Source: Undibacterium sp. CCC3.4 (lineage in GTDB: Bacteria; Pseudomonadota; Gammaproteobacteria; Burkholderiales; Burkholderiaceae_D). Taken from it: a stretch of 64,000 nucleotides of DNA. The position numbers and the translations under genes were made by a program. The notes below the pieces were generated by a model, which worked only from the letters and a program-made list of their open reading frames with translations, was not told the origin of the DNA and made no database searches. Below are positions 35,573-43,930 of the stretch, piece by piece; positions within the stretch are counted from its first letter, which is position 1, and each line of letters begins with the position of its first letter. The stretch spans positions 434,001 to 498,000 of the forward strand of contig NZ_CP133779.1 in assembly GCF_034347425.1 (NCBI RefSeq). The letters run 5' to 3'.

Positions 35573-36328
35573 TTAAAAACCATCTTTCTCAACATAGGCC
35601 AAGGGCATGGCGCTGTCGGCGTCAAGCAGGACGGTCCAACTGCCATCTTTGGCGACGATGGGCAAATATACCAACTGTGCTGACGCCCGACCGCTGGCGG
35701 TAATGGCGCGCGCGATTTCAGCGCGCGAATCGGGATACTTTTGGTACAAGCTGCTCAAGGGCTTGGCGGCCGCCAGCACTGCCGTTTTGCTGGCAGCATA
35801 GCTTTGCCAAAACAGCGGCCGCGCACTGCTGTCTCGCCCCGCCAAAGCCTGGGCAAAGACATCAAATTTTTCTGCATTACTGGCCGCACGCAGACCGACA
35901 AAACGCGGACCATTCAAAGGCAAAGCTTGAAATGGCGCTAAAGCTTGCGCTAACTCCGCCTCAGCCACATCGACTGCCGCCACGGTTTTAAATTGCAAGC
36001 CATCGAAGGCTACCACCACCGGCCGCGCCAAATACACCGACACCAAGCCATACGCCAAACCAGCACATTGTATTAACAGTATCAACAATATATCGCGCCG
36101 CAGTTGGCGTTGCGGCTTGCGAATATCGTAGATCACCAGCGTCAGCAAAGGGCCAAGCACGATGTCGACACTGGCGACCAAGGCGAGCAAATGCAGCCCG
36201 CCTGAGATCTGGCTGAAGGGCCACGGATACCAGACCAACAGTATGATCGTGGCGACGCTGCCGATAAGCAATGCGGAAAGTAAAAGATGGTAAAAGGCAG
36301 CAAAAAAGCGGTTATTTGGCTTTTTCAT
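35573..36328 (-). CDS. tfpZ: TfpX/TfpZ family type IV pilin accessory protein
   Basis: The 251-residue protein has four predicted membrane helices in residues 8-125 (with the DIVLGPLLTLVIYD motif between helices 2 and 3) and a C-terminal soluble domain of about 120 residues. This layout matches accessory proteins that assist assembly or modification of specific type IV pilins, such as TfpZ and TfpY. The gene lies between pilin genes and pglL on the same strand, as in the Pseudomonas pilin alleles where such genes are found. The exact mechanism of the family is not settled. Confidence 0.85.
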   Translation of the reverse strand: MKKPNNRFFAAFYHLLLSALLIGSVATIILLVWYPWPFSQISGGLHLLALVASVDIVLGPLLTLVIYDIRKPQRQLRRDILLILLIQCAGLAYGLVSVYLARPVVVAFDGLQFKTVAAVDVAEAELAQALAPFQALPLNGPRFVGLRAASNAEKFDVFAQALAGRDSSARPLFWQSYAASKTAVLAAAKPLSSLYQKYPDSRAEIARAITASGRASAQLVYLPIVAKDGSWTVLLDADSAMPLAYVEKDGF

Positions 36329-36421
36329 GAGCGCAAACGATCAAAAAATGGCGATGCGACAATTATAGCGATAAACCCGTCGAACTTGCTCAGGCACTGT
36401 ACCGAAAGCCAACGCAACAGC

Positions 36422-36453
36422 AAAAAAAACCCCGACCTTGCCGGCGGGGTTTT
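36422..36453 (-). terminator. Intrinsic terminator after the first pilin gene
   Basis: AAAACCCCG (36426-36434) pairs with CGGGGTTTT (36445-36453). On the minus strand the stem is followed by a run of T. It lies 22 bases past the pilin stop, so the downstream tfpZ-pglL pair is partly insulated from pilin transcription. Confidence 0.8.
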
Positions 36454-36474
36454 CATCCAACAGCGACGCTCAAA

Positions 36475-36906
36475 TTAATGACGGCATTCCGAAGGAACGA
36501 AACGGTAGTTCGCTGCTGCTGCGGTAGTACAAGCCCAAGTCACTGGGCCGCCAGTTGAATATCGTGGCGTCAAGGACAAGCTCACACCGTTAGCTTTCGT
36601 AGTACCGACACCTGTCAGTACACCAGTTGCATCAACGCAAGTAATCGACGACGTATTGACTGTCGCCGTTGTCACACCGAGAACACCACTGCAAGTACCG
36701 GCACCGGAACCATTGTTGTTGGACAAGTTTTCCACGATAGTCGGCTTAAAGCCTTCCATCAAACCCAATACCTCAGCAATGCGGGCGCGGACGGTGTAAT
36801 CTTGGTAGGCAGGCAAAGCAACCGCGGCCAAGATACCGATAATCGCGACAACGATCATCAATTCAATCAGCGTGAAGCCTTGCTGTAGTTTTTTCATCCT
36901 ATTCAT
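36475..36906 (-). CDS. pilA: Type IV pilin, first copy
   Basis: The 143-residue prepilin has a short leader ending in QQG followed by [33 protein letters not shown], the universal N-terminal helix with Glu at mature position 5. The C-terminal part has two likely disulfides (GTC ... ITC near the middle and WAC ... SEC near the end, before the terminal RH). The start at 36906 gives [11 protein letters not shown]; the ATG three codons later is possible. It is nearly identical in plan to the second copy, including its 3' flank. Serine/threonine-rich central segments are possible glycan acceptors. Confidence 0.93.
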   Translation of the reverse strand: MNRMKKLQQGFTLIELMIVVAIIGILAAVALPAYQDYTVRARIAEVLGLMEGFKPTIVENLSNNNGSGAGTCSGVLGVTTATVNTSSITCVDATGVLTGVGTTKANGVSLSLTPRYSTGGPVTWACTTAAAANYRFVPSECRH

Positions 36907-37078
36907 CGCTAACTCACTTTGGTTTGAAACCCCGTCCTGTGGGGCGGTGTGGAGCTTGAATACCCTGAGTTGAAGCCGGGGGAATTCAAACCTGATGAGG
37001 GAATAGGGAATACCAACCCCTTCCATAGCTTTTCAACATCGACAGGCCGGGCACTGTGCTGAAAGCAAGCACAGTCGA

Positions 37079-37109
37079 ATAAAAAAACCCCGCCATTGCG
37101 GGGGGGGCT
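37079..37109 (-). terminator. Intrinsic terminator after the second pilin gene
   Basis: CCCCGC (37088-37093) pairs with GCGGGG (37098-37103), extended by weaker pairs, and an A-run on the left becomes a T-run on the minus strand. It lies just past the pilin stop at 37132. The stem-flanking sequence matches the first copy's 3' flank, another sign of recent duplication. Confidence 0.75.
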
Positions 37110-37131
37110 TCATCAAACAGTGACGCTCAAA

Positions 37132-37569
37132 TTAATGACGGCATTCCGAAGGAACGAAACGGAAATTCGCTGCTGCTGTAGTACAAGCCCAAGTGACTGG
37201 CGCACCAGCCGAGTATGATGGAGTCAGCGACAACGACACATTGTTAGCTTTCGATGTACCGACACCTGTCAGAACGCCTGTTGTATCAACACAAGTAACT
37301 GAGGAAGTATTGACTGTCGCTGTTGTCACACCAGAAATACCAGTACAAGTACCAGCGCCCGAACCATTGTTGTTAGACAAGTTTTCAACGACCGTAGGCT
37401 TGAAGCCTTCCATCAAGCCCAACACCTCAGCAACGCGGGCGCGCACTGTGTAATCTTGGTACGCAGGCAAAGCAACCGCAGCCAAGATACCGATAATTGC
37501 AACAACAATCATCAATTCGATCAGGGTGAAGCCTTGCTGTACTTTTTTCATCATATTCATCGATTTCAT
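37132..37569 (-). CDS. pilA: Type IV pilin, second copy
   Basis: The 145-residue prepilin begins [13 protein letters not shown], followed by [33 protein letters not shown]. The start at 37569 has a strong GGAGAG ribosome binding site 6 bases away. It shares most residues and its last 25 codons with the first copy, plus the 3' flank, so the two arose by a recent duplication. Upstream on the minus strand is a close match to a sigma-54 promoter, as expected for a PilR-controlled major pilin. This is therefore the best candidate for the main expressed pilin. Confidence 0.95.
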   Translation of the reverse strand: MKSMNMMKKVQQGFTLIELMIVVAIIGILAAVALPAYQDYTVRARVAEVLGLMEGFKPTVVENLSNNNGSGAGTCTGISGVTTATVNTSSVTCVDTTGVLTGVGTSKANNVSLSLTPSYSAGAPVTWACTTAAANFRFVPSECRH

Positions 37570-37620
37570 TTGAACTCTCCGGAAGGTAAACAATAAATGG
37601 GCAAACCACATATGCTTAGA

Positions 37621-37636
37621 AGCAAACAACATGCCA
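37621..37636 (-). promoter_or_regulatory. Sigma-54-type (-24/-12) promoter of pilin 2
   Basis: On the minus strand the sequence is TGGCATGTTGTTTGCT, a near-perfect fit to TGGCAC-N5-TTGCW with GG and GC 12 bases apart. Predicted transcription start is near 37610, leaving about a 40-base leader with the GGAGAG site. Type IV major pilin genes are classically RpoN/PilR dependent. Confidence 0.75.
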
Positions 37637-37873
37637 TCTAGAAACAAGGCTGTTTTGCCCGTTTGCACGCAATCAAGGCGATTCACCGTCCGAAAAATTA
37701 ACAATATGCGTCAACGCAATGACAATTTTCGTCAGCCGCCCGCGTCCGAAATAGCCGCGGCCGAGAAAAATGTAGTTCTTTTGAACAACTTAATGGATCG
37801 TCGCAAGCGACGATGGAAAAGACTCTGGAAGGGGTTTGCATTCCCTTCCATCGCGTCGCTCCTTCGTCGCTCT

Positions 37874-38152
37874 CCGGCCAAAAGAGGCTGTCGCAAAAGG
37901 GTAGTGAGTCGGTATCATTACCCTGACTGGTGGCCACGTCATTCCTGCGCGCTTTTGGCAGGAACCCAGCGGCGTTCGTGGTTAACTGAAAATGCCAGAA
38001 ATTGTGGCATTTTCAGTGTAAAAAACGACGCTGGGTTCCCGCCAAAAGCATGCGGGAATGACGAGGCTGTGGCATGCAGGAATGACGAGGTATGCGGTGT
38101 TTCAGGTTTAAAAAACGTCCATCAGGCTTTTGCGACAGCCTCTGAAGGCCGG
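37874..38152. mobile_element. MITE-like palindromic repeat element
   Basis: The ends are inverted repeats: CCGGCC-N3-AGAGGCTGTCGCAAAAG (37874-37899) and its mirror (38127-38152), 26 bases with three mismatches and 17 bases perfect. Inside, 37937-38063 is a long imperfect palindrome (CGTCATTCCTGCG ... CGGGAATGACG) that can fold into one hairpin. The element is about 280 bases, codes for nothing, and has no clear target-site duplication. A related arm occurs at 11129-11186, showing it is dispersed. Confidence 0.75.
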
Positions 38153-38225
38153 GGTTTCAAACCCTAGTCAGATTTTTGATGAAAATGCCGGGGCATGCGG
38201 GTATGCAATAACAGGAAGGACGCAA

Positions 38226-38663
38226 TCAATGCCGACATTCCGCCGGTACAAAGGGGAAATTAGCCGCGCCACCGACCGTGGAACACGTCCACACCACCGG
38301 CTTGTCGGTGCTGTAAGTCGGGGACAGCAAGACAGAGATGAAAGCCGCTTTGGATGTACCAGTACCGGTCAATACCCCCGTTGCGTCGTCACAGCTGACC
38401 GAGCTGGTATTGACTGTTGGCGTAGTGATGTTGCTGACACCAAGGCAAGAGCCGGGTCCGCTACCATTATTACTCGACAGATTTTCTGTCACGGTAGGGA
38501 TAAACCCGGCAGTCAGGCCGAGTACTTCGGCCACGCGTGCGCGCACGGTATACGTTCGGTACGCCGGCAAGGCGAACGCAGCCAAGATGCCGATAATGGC
38601 AATAACGATCATCAGCTCTATGAGCGTGAAGCCTTGCTCGATTCTGTTCATGGCGTTCTTCAT
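38226..38663 (-). CDS. pilA: Type IV pilin, third (divergent) copy
   Basis: The 145-residue prepilin starts [11 protein letters not shown] followed by [33 protein letters not shown], so it is a type IV prepilin with Glu5. It keeps the same cysteine pattern (GSC ... VSC, WTC ... AEC) and the terminal RH as copies 1 and 2 but has diverged through the middle. It is separated from copy 2 by a repeat element, and its upstream region is filled by another. No sigma-54 site is visible before it. It could be an alternative or minor pilin or a silent copy. Confidence 0.9.
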   Translation of the reverse strand: MKNAMNRIEQGFTLIELMIVIAIIGILAAFALPAYRTYTVRARVAEVLGLTAGFIPTVTENLSSNNGSGPGSCLGVSNITTPTVNTSSVSCDDATGVLTGTGTSKAAFISVLLSPTYSTDKPVVWTCSTVGGAANFPFVPAECRH

Positions 38664-38734
38664 TCATGAAGTAGACCACAACACTCAGCACACTGAGTTT
38701 GAAAAAAATCAAAAAATCGTCTTCTCGCGCTTCC

Positions 38735-38901
38735 CTAGGGAAGCGCAGATTTAATCGCAGTGGAATTGACCGTTGCCAATGAGGATGCAATGCAAGGCGT
38801 CTTCTGCTGTCAATAGCGAGCTATTGACAGCAGAAGGCAACGCAGCAGTGCGCCTCAGTGGCGGCGGGCAAACCGCTTGGATTAAATCTGCGCTTCCCTA
38901 G
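38735..38901. mobile_element. Palindromic repeat element overlapping the FHA gene stop
   Basis: A perfect 21-base inverted repeat (CTAGGGAAGCGCAGATTTAAT at 38735-38755, mirrored at 38881-38901) encloses a second perfect 16-base inverted repeat with a 4-base loop (38801-38816 and 38821-38836). The 167-base element codes for nothing. Its right end includes the TAG stop codon (38898-38900) of the FHA gene, so it abuts or entered that gene's 3' end. It also lies upstream of pilin 3. Confidence 0.75.
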
Positions 38902-39497
38902 ACCAACACAAACTGCATGTGTGTACCAATCAAATCAATAATATCGCCCTGCTTGAGCGCTTGTGCTTGCTCACCGATCAAGACGCCATTGAGCTTAGGG
39001 TATTGCTTACCTTCGACGTGGCGCAACATGTATTGCTCGGCTTGGCGCGTAATGGCCATCACTTGCGTGCCCGGGCTGCCGATCGTGGTGACGGGCTTGC
39101 TGACACTTAATTCCTTGCCGGCATTGGGGCCGTTCATCACGCGCACCTTGGCTTGCTGGGAAGGTTTGACGGCACCAGCGGCCGGATGGATGGCGGTAAT
39201 TTGCGCATTTTTTTCCACCTGAAAGCGCAATTTGTACTTGCCGATGTCGATCACATCATCATGCTGCAACAAATGCTTTTTCACCGGCTGGCTGTTGACC
39301 ATGGTGCCATTGGTGCTGCCGAGATCGAGCACAAACGAGCCGCTTGAGGCGGTATCGATGGCGGCATGCTGGCCACTGACGGTCAGATGGTCGATCACGA
39401 TATCATTGCCGGGGCGACGCCCGACGGTCATCCGCGACTTGGTGATATTCACTTCCTGCTGTATCAAACCATTGAAGGTGACGATAATTTTCGCCAT
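38898..39497 (-). CDS. FHA-domain protein
   Basis: The 199-residue protein has one complete FHA domain at about residues 20-95 (VGRRPGNDIVIDHLTVSGQHAAI, then DLGSTNGTMVN), the phosphothreonine-binding fold. A second, degenerate FHA-like domain is at about 115-198 (a weaker TIGSPG ... HVEGKQYPKLNGV pattern). FHA proteins relay Ser/Thr phosphorylation. It is 28 bases after a PP2C phosphatase gene, so phosphatase and reader form an operon. No Ser/Thr kinase is adjacent. The last codons and stop overlap a palindromic repeat, so the C-terminus may have been changed. Confidence 0.9.
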   Translation of the reverse strand: MAKIIVTFNGLIQQEVNITKSRMTVGRRPGNDIVIDHLTVSGQHAAIDTASSGSFVLDLGSTNGTMVNSQPVKKHLLQHDDVIDIGKYKLRFQVEKNAQITAIHPAAGAVKPSQQAKVRVMNGPNAGKELSVSKPVTTIGSPGTQVMAITRQAEQYMLRHVEGKQYPKLNGVLIGEQAQALKQGDIIDLIGTHMQFVLV

Positions 39498-39525
39498 AGT
39501 TTTCTCATCATGTAAAACACAAAAA

Positions 39526-40332
39526 TTATCGGGTCAGAAGACGACGCAGCCATGATGACTGCCCGACCTCGACTACTTTGAACAGCACGACGGAACAATT
39601 ATCCTTGCCGCCTTCGGCATTGGCACAATCGACCAGCACGCGGCAGCAGCACGTCAAATCGTTTTGATGCCGCTGCAGGATGGCAGCGATCTCATCGGGC
39701 GTCAGCATATCGGTCAAGCCATCCGAACACAAGAGGTAGAGATCATCGGCCTGTACCGCATGCACCGTGATTTCCACGTCGATGTCATCTTGTGTGCCGA
39801 CGGCACGGGTAATAAGATTTTTGATCGAAGAAAAACGCGCATCGGCTTCACTGATGAGGCCGGCATCGATTTGCTCCTGCAATACCGAATGATCATGGGT
39901 GAGCCGCGTCAGCGCAGCGGCGCGATACCGATAGGCGCGTGAATCACCGACATGAGCGAGCAGTAATTTATCATAGGAAAAGCAGGCCGTGACCACGGTC
40001 GTACCCATGCCTTGGCAAGCCGCATCGGTTTGCGACGCTTGCAGTACGCAGCGATTCGCCAATTCCACCGCTTCGAGCATCCAACGGGCCAGCGTGCGAT
40101 CGGGCCAGCCTATCCGCAGCGACCACAAACCAGCCAAGCGCGCACATAAGTAATCAGTGATCAGGCGCGCACTCATGGCGCTGGCGACTTCGCCGGCGCG
40201 ATACCCGCCCATACCATCGGCCAGCACGGCGCAGCCGTAATCGGCACAGACGATGATGGCGTCTTCATTATGCTCGCGCACGCGCCCAGTATCAGACAGC
40301 GCTGCGAATTGTAATACTTGCTGAGATGACAT
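39526..40332 (-). CDS. PP2C-family Ser/Thr protein phosphatase
   Basis: The 268-residue soluble protein is a PP2C-type metal-dependent phosphatase. Motifs are present in order: SDTGRVREHNEDA (near residue 14), LADGMGGYRAGE (metal Asp near 39), GTTVVTACF, HVGDSRAYRY, LTHDHS, LLCSDGLTD and GGKDNCSVVLF. Such enzymes act with Hanks-type kinases and FHA proteins, often in type VI secretion or cell-envelope control. It is the first gene of a two-gene operon with the FHA gene. Confidence 0.95.
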   Translation of the reverse strand: MSSQQVLQFAALSDTGRVREHNEDAIIVCADYGCAVLADGMGGYRAGEVASAMSARLITDYLCARLAGLWSLRIGWPDRTLARWMLEAVELANRCVLQASQTDAACQGMGTTVVTACFSYDKLLLAHVGDSRAYRYRAAALTRLTHDHSVLQEQIDAGLISEADARFSSIKNLITRAVGTQDDIDVEITVHAVQADDLYLLCSDGLTDMLTPDEIAAILQRHQNDLTCCCRVLVDCANAEGGKDNCSVVLFKVVEVGQSSWLRRLLTR

Positions 40333-40442
40333 AGGTCAGTTACAGGGCGCTTGCTGTTAGCAGAATAATGTTTTTATTGTTTTACATCGTATCGGAATCA
40401 AATGGCATTGGACAGTGTGCCATAGCGAACATCGATACTAAC

Positions 40443-40470
40443 AAAAAAGCCGCGACCAGCGCGGCTTTTT
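40443..40470 (-). terminator. Intrinsic terminator of sucCD
   Basis: AAAAAGCCGCG (40444-40454) and CGCGGCTTTTT (40460-40470) form an 11-bp stem with a 5-base loop and flanking T-run on the minus strand, 20 bases past sucD. Confidence 0.88.
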
Positions 40471-40489
40471 CACTTGCACAGTAACATTA

Positions 40490-41371
40490 TTACAGCATAG
40501 CTTTCAACAAACGCGCCATTTCCGACGGGTTTTTAGTTGCTTTGATGCCGCATTCTTCCATGATGTCGAGCTTGGCTTGCGCCGTATCTGCACCACCGGA
40601 AATCAAGGCACCGGCATGACCCATGCGTTTGCCCGGAGGCGCAGTGACACCGGCGATGAAGCCGACCACTGGTTTTTTCATGTTGTCGCGTACCCAGTAC
40701 GATGCATTGGCTTCATCCGGACCGCCGATTTCACCGATCATGATAACCGCATCGGTATCAGGATCATCATTAAACATGCGCATGATATCAATGTGTTTCA
40801 AACCATTGATAGGATCGCCGCCGATACCGACTGCCGACGATTGACCCAGACCGAGTGCGGTCAATTGACCGACTGCTTCGTAAGTCAAAGTACCGGAGCG
40901 CGAAACCACGCCGATACGACCCTTGCGGTGGATATGACCTGGCATGATACCGATCTTGATTTCATCGGGTGTGATCAAACCTGGGCAGTTCGGGCCGAGC
41001 AGCATAGTTTTGCTACCAGACTTAGCCATACGGTCTTTGAGCATCATCATGTCGCGCACAGGAATGCCTTCGGTAATGCAGATGGCCAAATCAAGGTCGG
41101 CTTCAACCGCTTCCCAGATGGCGGCAGCGGCACCGGCTGGCGGCACGTAGATCACCGAAACGGTAGCACCGGTGGCGGCTTTGGCTTCCGATACGTTGGC
41201 AAAAATAGGAATGCCTTCGAAATCTTCGCCGGCTTTCTTAGGATTAACACCAGCAACGAAACAGTTTTGGCCGTTCGCGTATTCGCGACACATGCGGGTA
41301 TGGAACTGGCCGGTTTTGCCAGTGATACCCTGGGTGATGACTTTTGTATCTTTATTAATCAGGATGGACAT
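40490..41371 (-). CDS. sucD: Succinyl-CoA synthetase alpha subunit
   Basis: SucD carries the phospho-His intermediate of succinyl-CoA synthetase in the TCA cycle. The 293-residue protein has the CoA-binding fold start ILINKDTKVITQGITGKTG, the NCPG motif, and the active-site GHAGALISGG with the catalytic His. A frame extends 15 bases upstream, but the ATG at 41371 has a good AGGA site 7 bases away and matches the family. It follows sucC closely. Confidence 0.97.
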   Translation of the reverse strand: MSILINKDTKVITQGITGKTGQFHTRMCREYANGQNCFVAGVNPKKAGEDFEGIPIFANVSEAKAATGATVSVIYVPPAGAAAAIWEAVEADLDLAICITEGIPVRDMMMLKDRMAKSGSKTMLLGPNCPGLITPDEIKIGIMPGHIHRKGRIGVVSRSGTLTYEAVGQLTALGLGQSSAVGIGGDPINGLKHIDIMRMFNDDPDTDAVIMIGEIGGPDEANASYWVRDNMKKPVVGFIAGVTAPPGKRMGHAGALISGGADTAQAKLDIMEECGIKATKNPSEMARLLKAML

Positions 41372-41389
41372 TTTATTTCCTAGCAAATA

Positions 41390-42559
41390 TTAAGCGTGAG
41401 CAGCAGCAGCAGCGACAACCTTTTGTGCGGCTTCTTCCATCGTGTCAGCGGCGATGATAGGCAAGCCGGAATCGGCCAGCATTTTCTTGCCGATGTCTTC
41501 GTTGGTGCCCTTCATGCGTACTACCAGCGGTACTTGCAAGGACACAGCTTTGGACGCCGTGATCACGCCTTCGGCGATCACGTCACAACGCATGATGCCA
41601 CCGAAAATATTGACCAAGATCGCTTTCAGACCTGGGTTTTTCAACATGATCTTGAAGGCTTCTGTCACTTTTTCTGCCGTCGCACCACCACCTACGTCGA
41701 GGAAGTTGGCTGGTTCGCCGCCGAACAATTTGATGGTATCCATCGTCGCCATGGCCAGACCAGCACCATTGACCAGGCAACCGATATTACCGTCGAGGGA
41801 AATATAGGCGAGGTCAAATTTAGAGGCTTCGATTTCGGCCGGATCTTCTTCATCCAGATCGCGGTAAGCGACGATTTCCGGTTGACGGAACAAGGCGTTG
41901 GCATCGAAATTGAATTTCGCATCAAGAGCGATGACTTTACCGGAACCGGTCAAGATCAAAGGATTGATCTCAGCCAGCGAGCAATCGGTCGCCATGAAAG
42001 CTTTGTACAAACCTTGCAACTGTACGCGGGCGTCCGCGATCGAGCCTTCAGGCACACCGATTTTGCGCGAGATATCGTCGGCTTCAGCATCTTGCAAGCC
42101 AGCTGTTGGATCAATCGCTACCGAGTGCAACAGTTCCGGGTGGGATTCTGCCACTTCTTCAATGTCCATGCCGCCTTCGCTCGAAGCCATCAAGACCACG
42201 CGTTGGCTGATCCGGTCGGTGACCATACTGACATACAATTCTTTAGCAATATCGGCACCTTCTTCGATCAGCAAGCGACGTACTTTCTGACCTTCCGGGC
42301 TAGTCTGGTGCGTTACCAGTTGCATGCCGAGAATCGCTTCGGCGTATTCGCGTACTTGTTCCAGTGACTTCGCTACTTTCACGCCGCCGCCTTTACCGCG
42401 ACCGCCTGCATGAATTTGCGCTTTCACGACCCAGACTGGTCCGCCCAGGGTTTCCGCTGCCTTGACAGCTTCATCAACGGACAAGCATGGGATACCGCGC
42501 GGTACTGTCACTCCGAATTGACGGAGGATTTCTTTACCCTGATACTCATGGATTTTCAT
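41390..42559 (-). CDS. sucC: Succinyl-CoA synthetase beta subunit
   Basis: SucC provides the nucleotide-binding ATP-grasp part of succinyl-CoA synthetase. The 389-residue protein begins [17 protein letters not shown], has [16 protein letters not shown], and contains [11 protein letters not shown] and the C-terminal [10 protein letters not shown]. It is translated first in the sucCD operon. The C-terminus is alanine-rich and normal. Confidence 0.97.
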   Translation of the reverse strand: MKIHEYQGKEILRQFGVTVPRGIPCLSVDEAVKAAETLGGPVWVVKAQIHAGGRGKGGGVKVAKSLEQVREYAEAILGMQLVTHQTSPEGQKVRRLLIEEGADIAKELYVSMVTDRISQRVVLMASSEGGMDIEEVAESHPELLHSVAIDPTAGLQDAEADDISRKIGVPEGSIADARVQLQGLYKAFMATDCSLAEINPLILTGSGKVIALDAKFNFDANALFRQPEIVAYRDLDEEDPAEIEASKFDLAYISLDGNIGCLVNGAGLAMATMDTIKLFGGEPANFLDVGGGATAEKVTEAFKIMLKNPGLKAILVNIFGGIMRCDVIAEGVITASKAVSLQVPLVVRMKGTNEDIGKKMLADSGLPIIAADTMEEAAQKVVAAAAAHA

Positions 42560-42605
42560 ACGACTTCCCTTCAGACACTGAGGTATAAATAATTAAACAA
42601 ACAAA

Positions 42606-43247
42606 CTAGCTGGGTGATTTTGCATCGGGCGTGCTGCTGGCCCAACGCGGGTAATATTGAACAACGGCTGGACCATCGAGGCGCAGCGAATGACAACGTT
42701 GTAATTGAAACGGTCGCACCGCATCGCTGCCATCGGCTGCATCGCTGGCGCTGTCGCGGGTGGCCAGAACCTCACCGGCGAAGGCTTGCACCGCGGCCGT
42801 CGGCAAAATTTGCGCCAATTCCGTCAAATGGGTGCAGCCGAGTATGCCACCCAAGTGCAAGCGCACGCCGTGGCGGAATTGCTGCAGTAAATTCAGACCG
42901 ATGAGCTTTTTATAATCAGGCGTAATCGCTTCGCAAAAGCCGGGATACGGCACTGCGACCGAAACGGCGGCGGCATCGACGACATTGAATTGCACATCGA
43001 TGGTGACGCGCAGATGTAAATCATGCAAGGCTTCGCCACATGGCCGCACGCCCGAGGCGAGCGCGATATCGCGGGTTTTATGGTCGGTAATATGGGCGTC
43101 AAGATCCCACAAGCCGTCGTCGCGAGCGTACGCAGCTATACTGATGGCACGCGTATGTTTCAACGTGCGTGGAGATGTTGATGGTAGAAAGGGCATCATG
43201 CCTTGCTGGCGGCTATCACTATAAGGAGCCACATTGCGCGTCGTCAT
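42606..43247 (-). CDS. DUF2889 family protein
   Basis: The 213-residue soluble protein has the DUF2889 core: RTLKHTRAISIAAYARDDGLWDLDAHITDHKT near residue 27, DLHLRVTIDVQFNVVDA, PYPGFCEAITPDYKKLIGLNLL, and GILGCTHLTELAQILPTAA. The fold is probably an alpha/beta barrel-like unit, and the function is unknown. It lies between recX and sucCD on the same strand. The last 25 residues are variable and Ser/Pro-rich. Confidence 0.85.
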   Translation of the reverse strand: MTTRNVAPYSDSRQQGMMPFLPSTSPRTLKHTRAISIAAYARDDGLWDLDAHITDHKTRDIALASGVRPCGEALHDLHLRVTIDVQFNVVDAAAVSVAVPYPGFCEAITPDYKKLIGLNLLQQFRHGVRLHLGGILGCTHLTELAQILPTAAVQAFAGEVLATRDSASDAADGSDAVRPFQLQRCHSLRLDGPAVVQYYPRWASSTPDAKSPS

Positions 43248-43369
43248 CGCAGTTTCTACGATAACAGCCGCTCTTGCGGCCTTGCAAAAAACCTCAGAAT
43301 TCTAGCACAGCTGGCTGGGGAACTCACTGCCTGTCGGCTTTTTTTACATTTCCAGCCGCGGATGTAGCA

Positions 43370-43825
43370 TTATTGATCATCTTCGTCGCGCGGCGCACGC
43401 ATGGCCAGTTGTACCGCTTTGCCGGAAAAACCACGCTGCTGCAGGAAGCGGCTATGCCGCATGCGCTCGTTCTGATCGAGCGGCGCGGCAGGAAATTTCC
43501 TGTGCAAGACAGAAATAGCGCGCGCGCCCTCACCCTCACTCAATTGTTCGCGTATTCGCGCCAAGTCTTCGCCCTCCAGCGCATGGGTCTGCAACTCGGC
43601 GAGAATGCGATAATTGCCATAGCGTGCAGAGCGTCGGTTCACCAAGGAATCAGAAAACCGTTGATCCGACATGAAATCGGCCGCAGCCAGCCAGTTCAGC
43701 ACCATGTCGAGTTCTTCGGCATCGGCCGCATGGGGCGATAATTTACGTCGCAATTCGCTGCGGCTATGCTCGCGCATAGACAAATAGCGTAAAGCGCGGC
43801 CCTTGAGACTCAGTGTTGGTTTCAT
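43370..43825 (-). CDS. recX: Regulatory protein RecX
   Basis: RecX limits RecA filament growth. The 151-residue product has the family helical repeats, beginning LSLKGRALRYLSMREHSRSELRRKL and then DEEL-like segments with WLAAADFMSDQRFSDSLVN. It lies directly downstream of recA but behind a likely terminator, so it is probably expressed by readthrough. The C-terminal HSRFLQQRGFSG segment is typical. Confidence 0.92.
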   Translation of the reverse strand: MKPTLSLKGRALRYLSMREHSRSELRRKLSPHAADAEELDMVLNWLAAADFMSDQRFSDSLVNRRSARYGNYRILAELQTHALEGEDLARIREQLSEGEGARAISVLHRKFPAAPLDQNERMRHSRFLQQRGFSGKAVQLAMRAPRDEDDQ

Positions 43826-43843
43826 TAATTACTGCTTGCCAAT

Positions 43844-43883
43844 AAAAAGGCCGACAATCCCGATCGAAGTGGAATTGCCGGCC
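43844..43883 (-). terminator. Intrinsic terminator after recA
   Basis: GGCCGACAAT (43849-43858) pairs with ATTGCCGGCC (43874-43883) with one G-T pair, followed by a T-rich run on the minus strand. It lies between recA and recX. Confidence 0.75.
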
Positions 43884-43905
43884 AAAACTTTCAAATCAAA
43901 TTAAC

Positions 43906-43930
43906 TTAGCTTAGCTTAGCTTAGCTTAGC
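43906..43930. repeat. Five-fold TTAGC tandem repeat after the recA stop
   Basis: Five exact copies of TTAGC (GCTAA on the coding strand) directly abut the recA stop codon at 43931-43933, with a partial sixth at each end. A 5-base period carries TAA in every frame. Repeat number is expected to vary by slippage. Confidence 0.85.

Larger units (their letters stand above)
37570..38225. other. Intergenic region between pilin copies 2 and 3
   Basis: No gene is supported in this 656-base stretch. It holds the sigma-54-like pilin promoter (37621-37636) and a repeat element with 26-base terminal inverted repeats (37874-38152). A 178-codon frame crosses it, but it runs through the palindrome and lacks coding features. 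The rest is the leader of pilin 2 and the 3' flank of pilin 3. Confidence 0.7.

Noticed and set aside
37631..38167. 178-codon frame across the intergenic repeat element
   Set aside because: It runs through both arms of a palindrome and both terminal repeats, so it is not a conserved gene.
40577..41383. 268-codon open frame antisense to sucD
   Set aside because: It overlaps the whole of sucD on the other strand, is rich in His/Arg as typical of antisense frames in GC-rich genes, and has no family features.
41396..42367. 323-codon open frame antisense to sucC
   Set aside because: It is a mirror of sucC in the opposite strand, with no recognisable motif and amino-acid composition of an antisense shadow.
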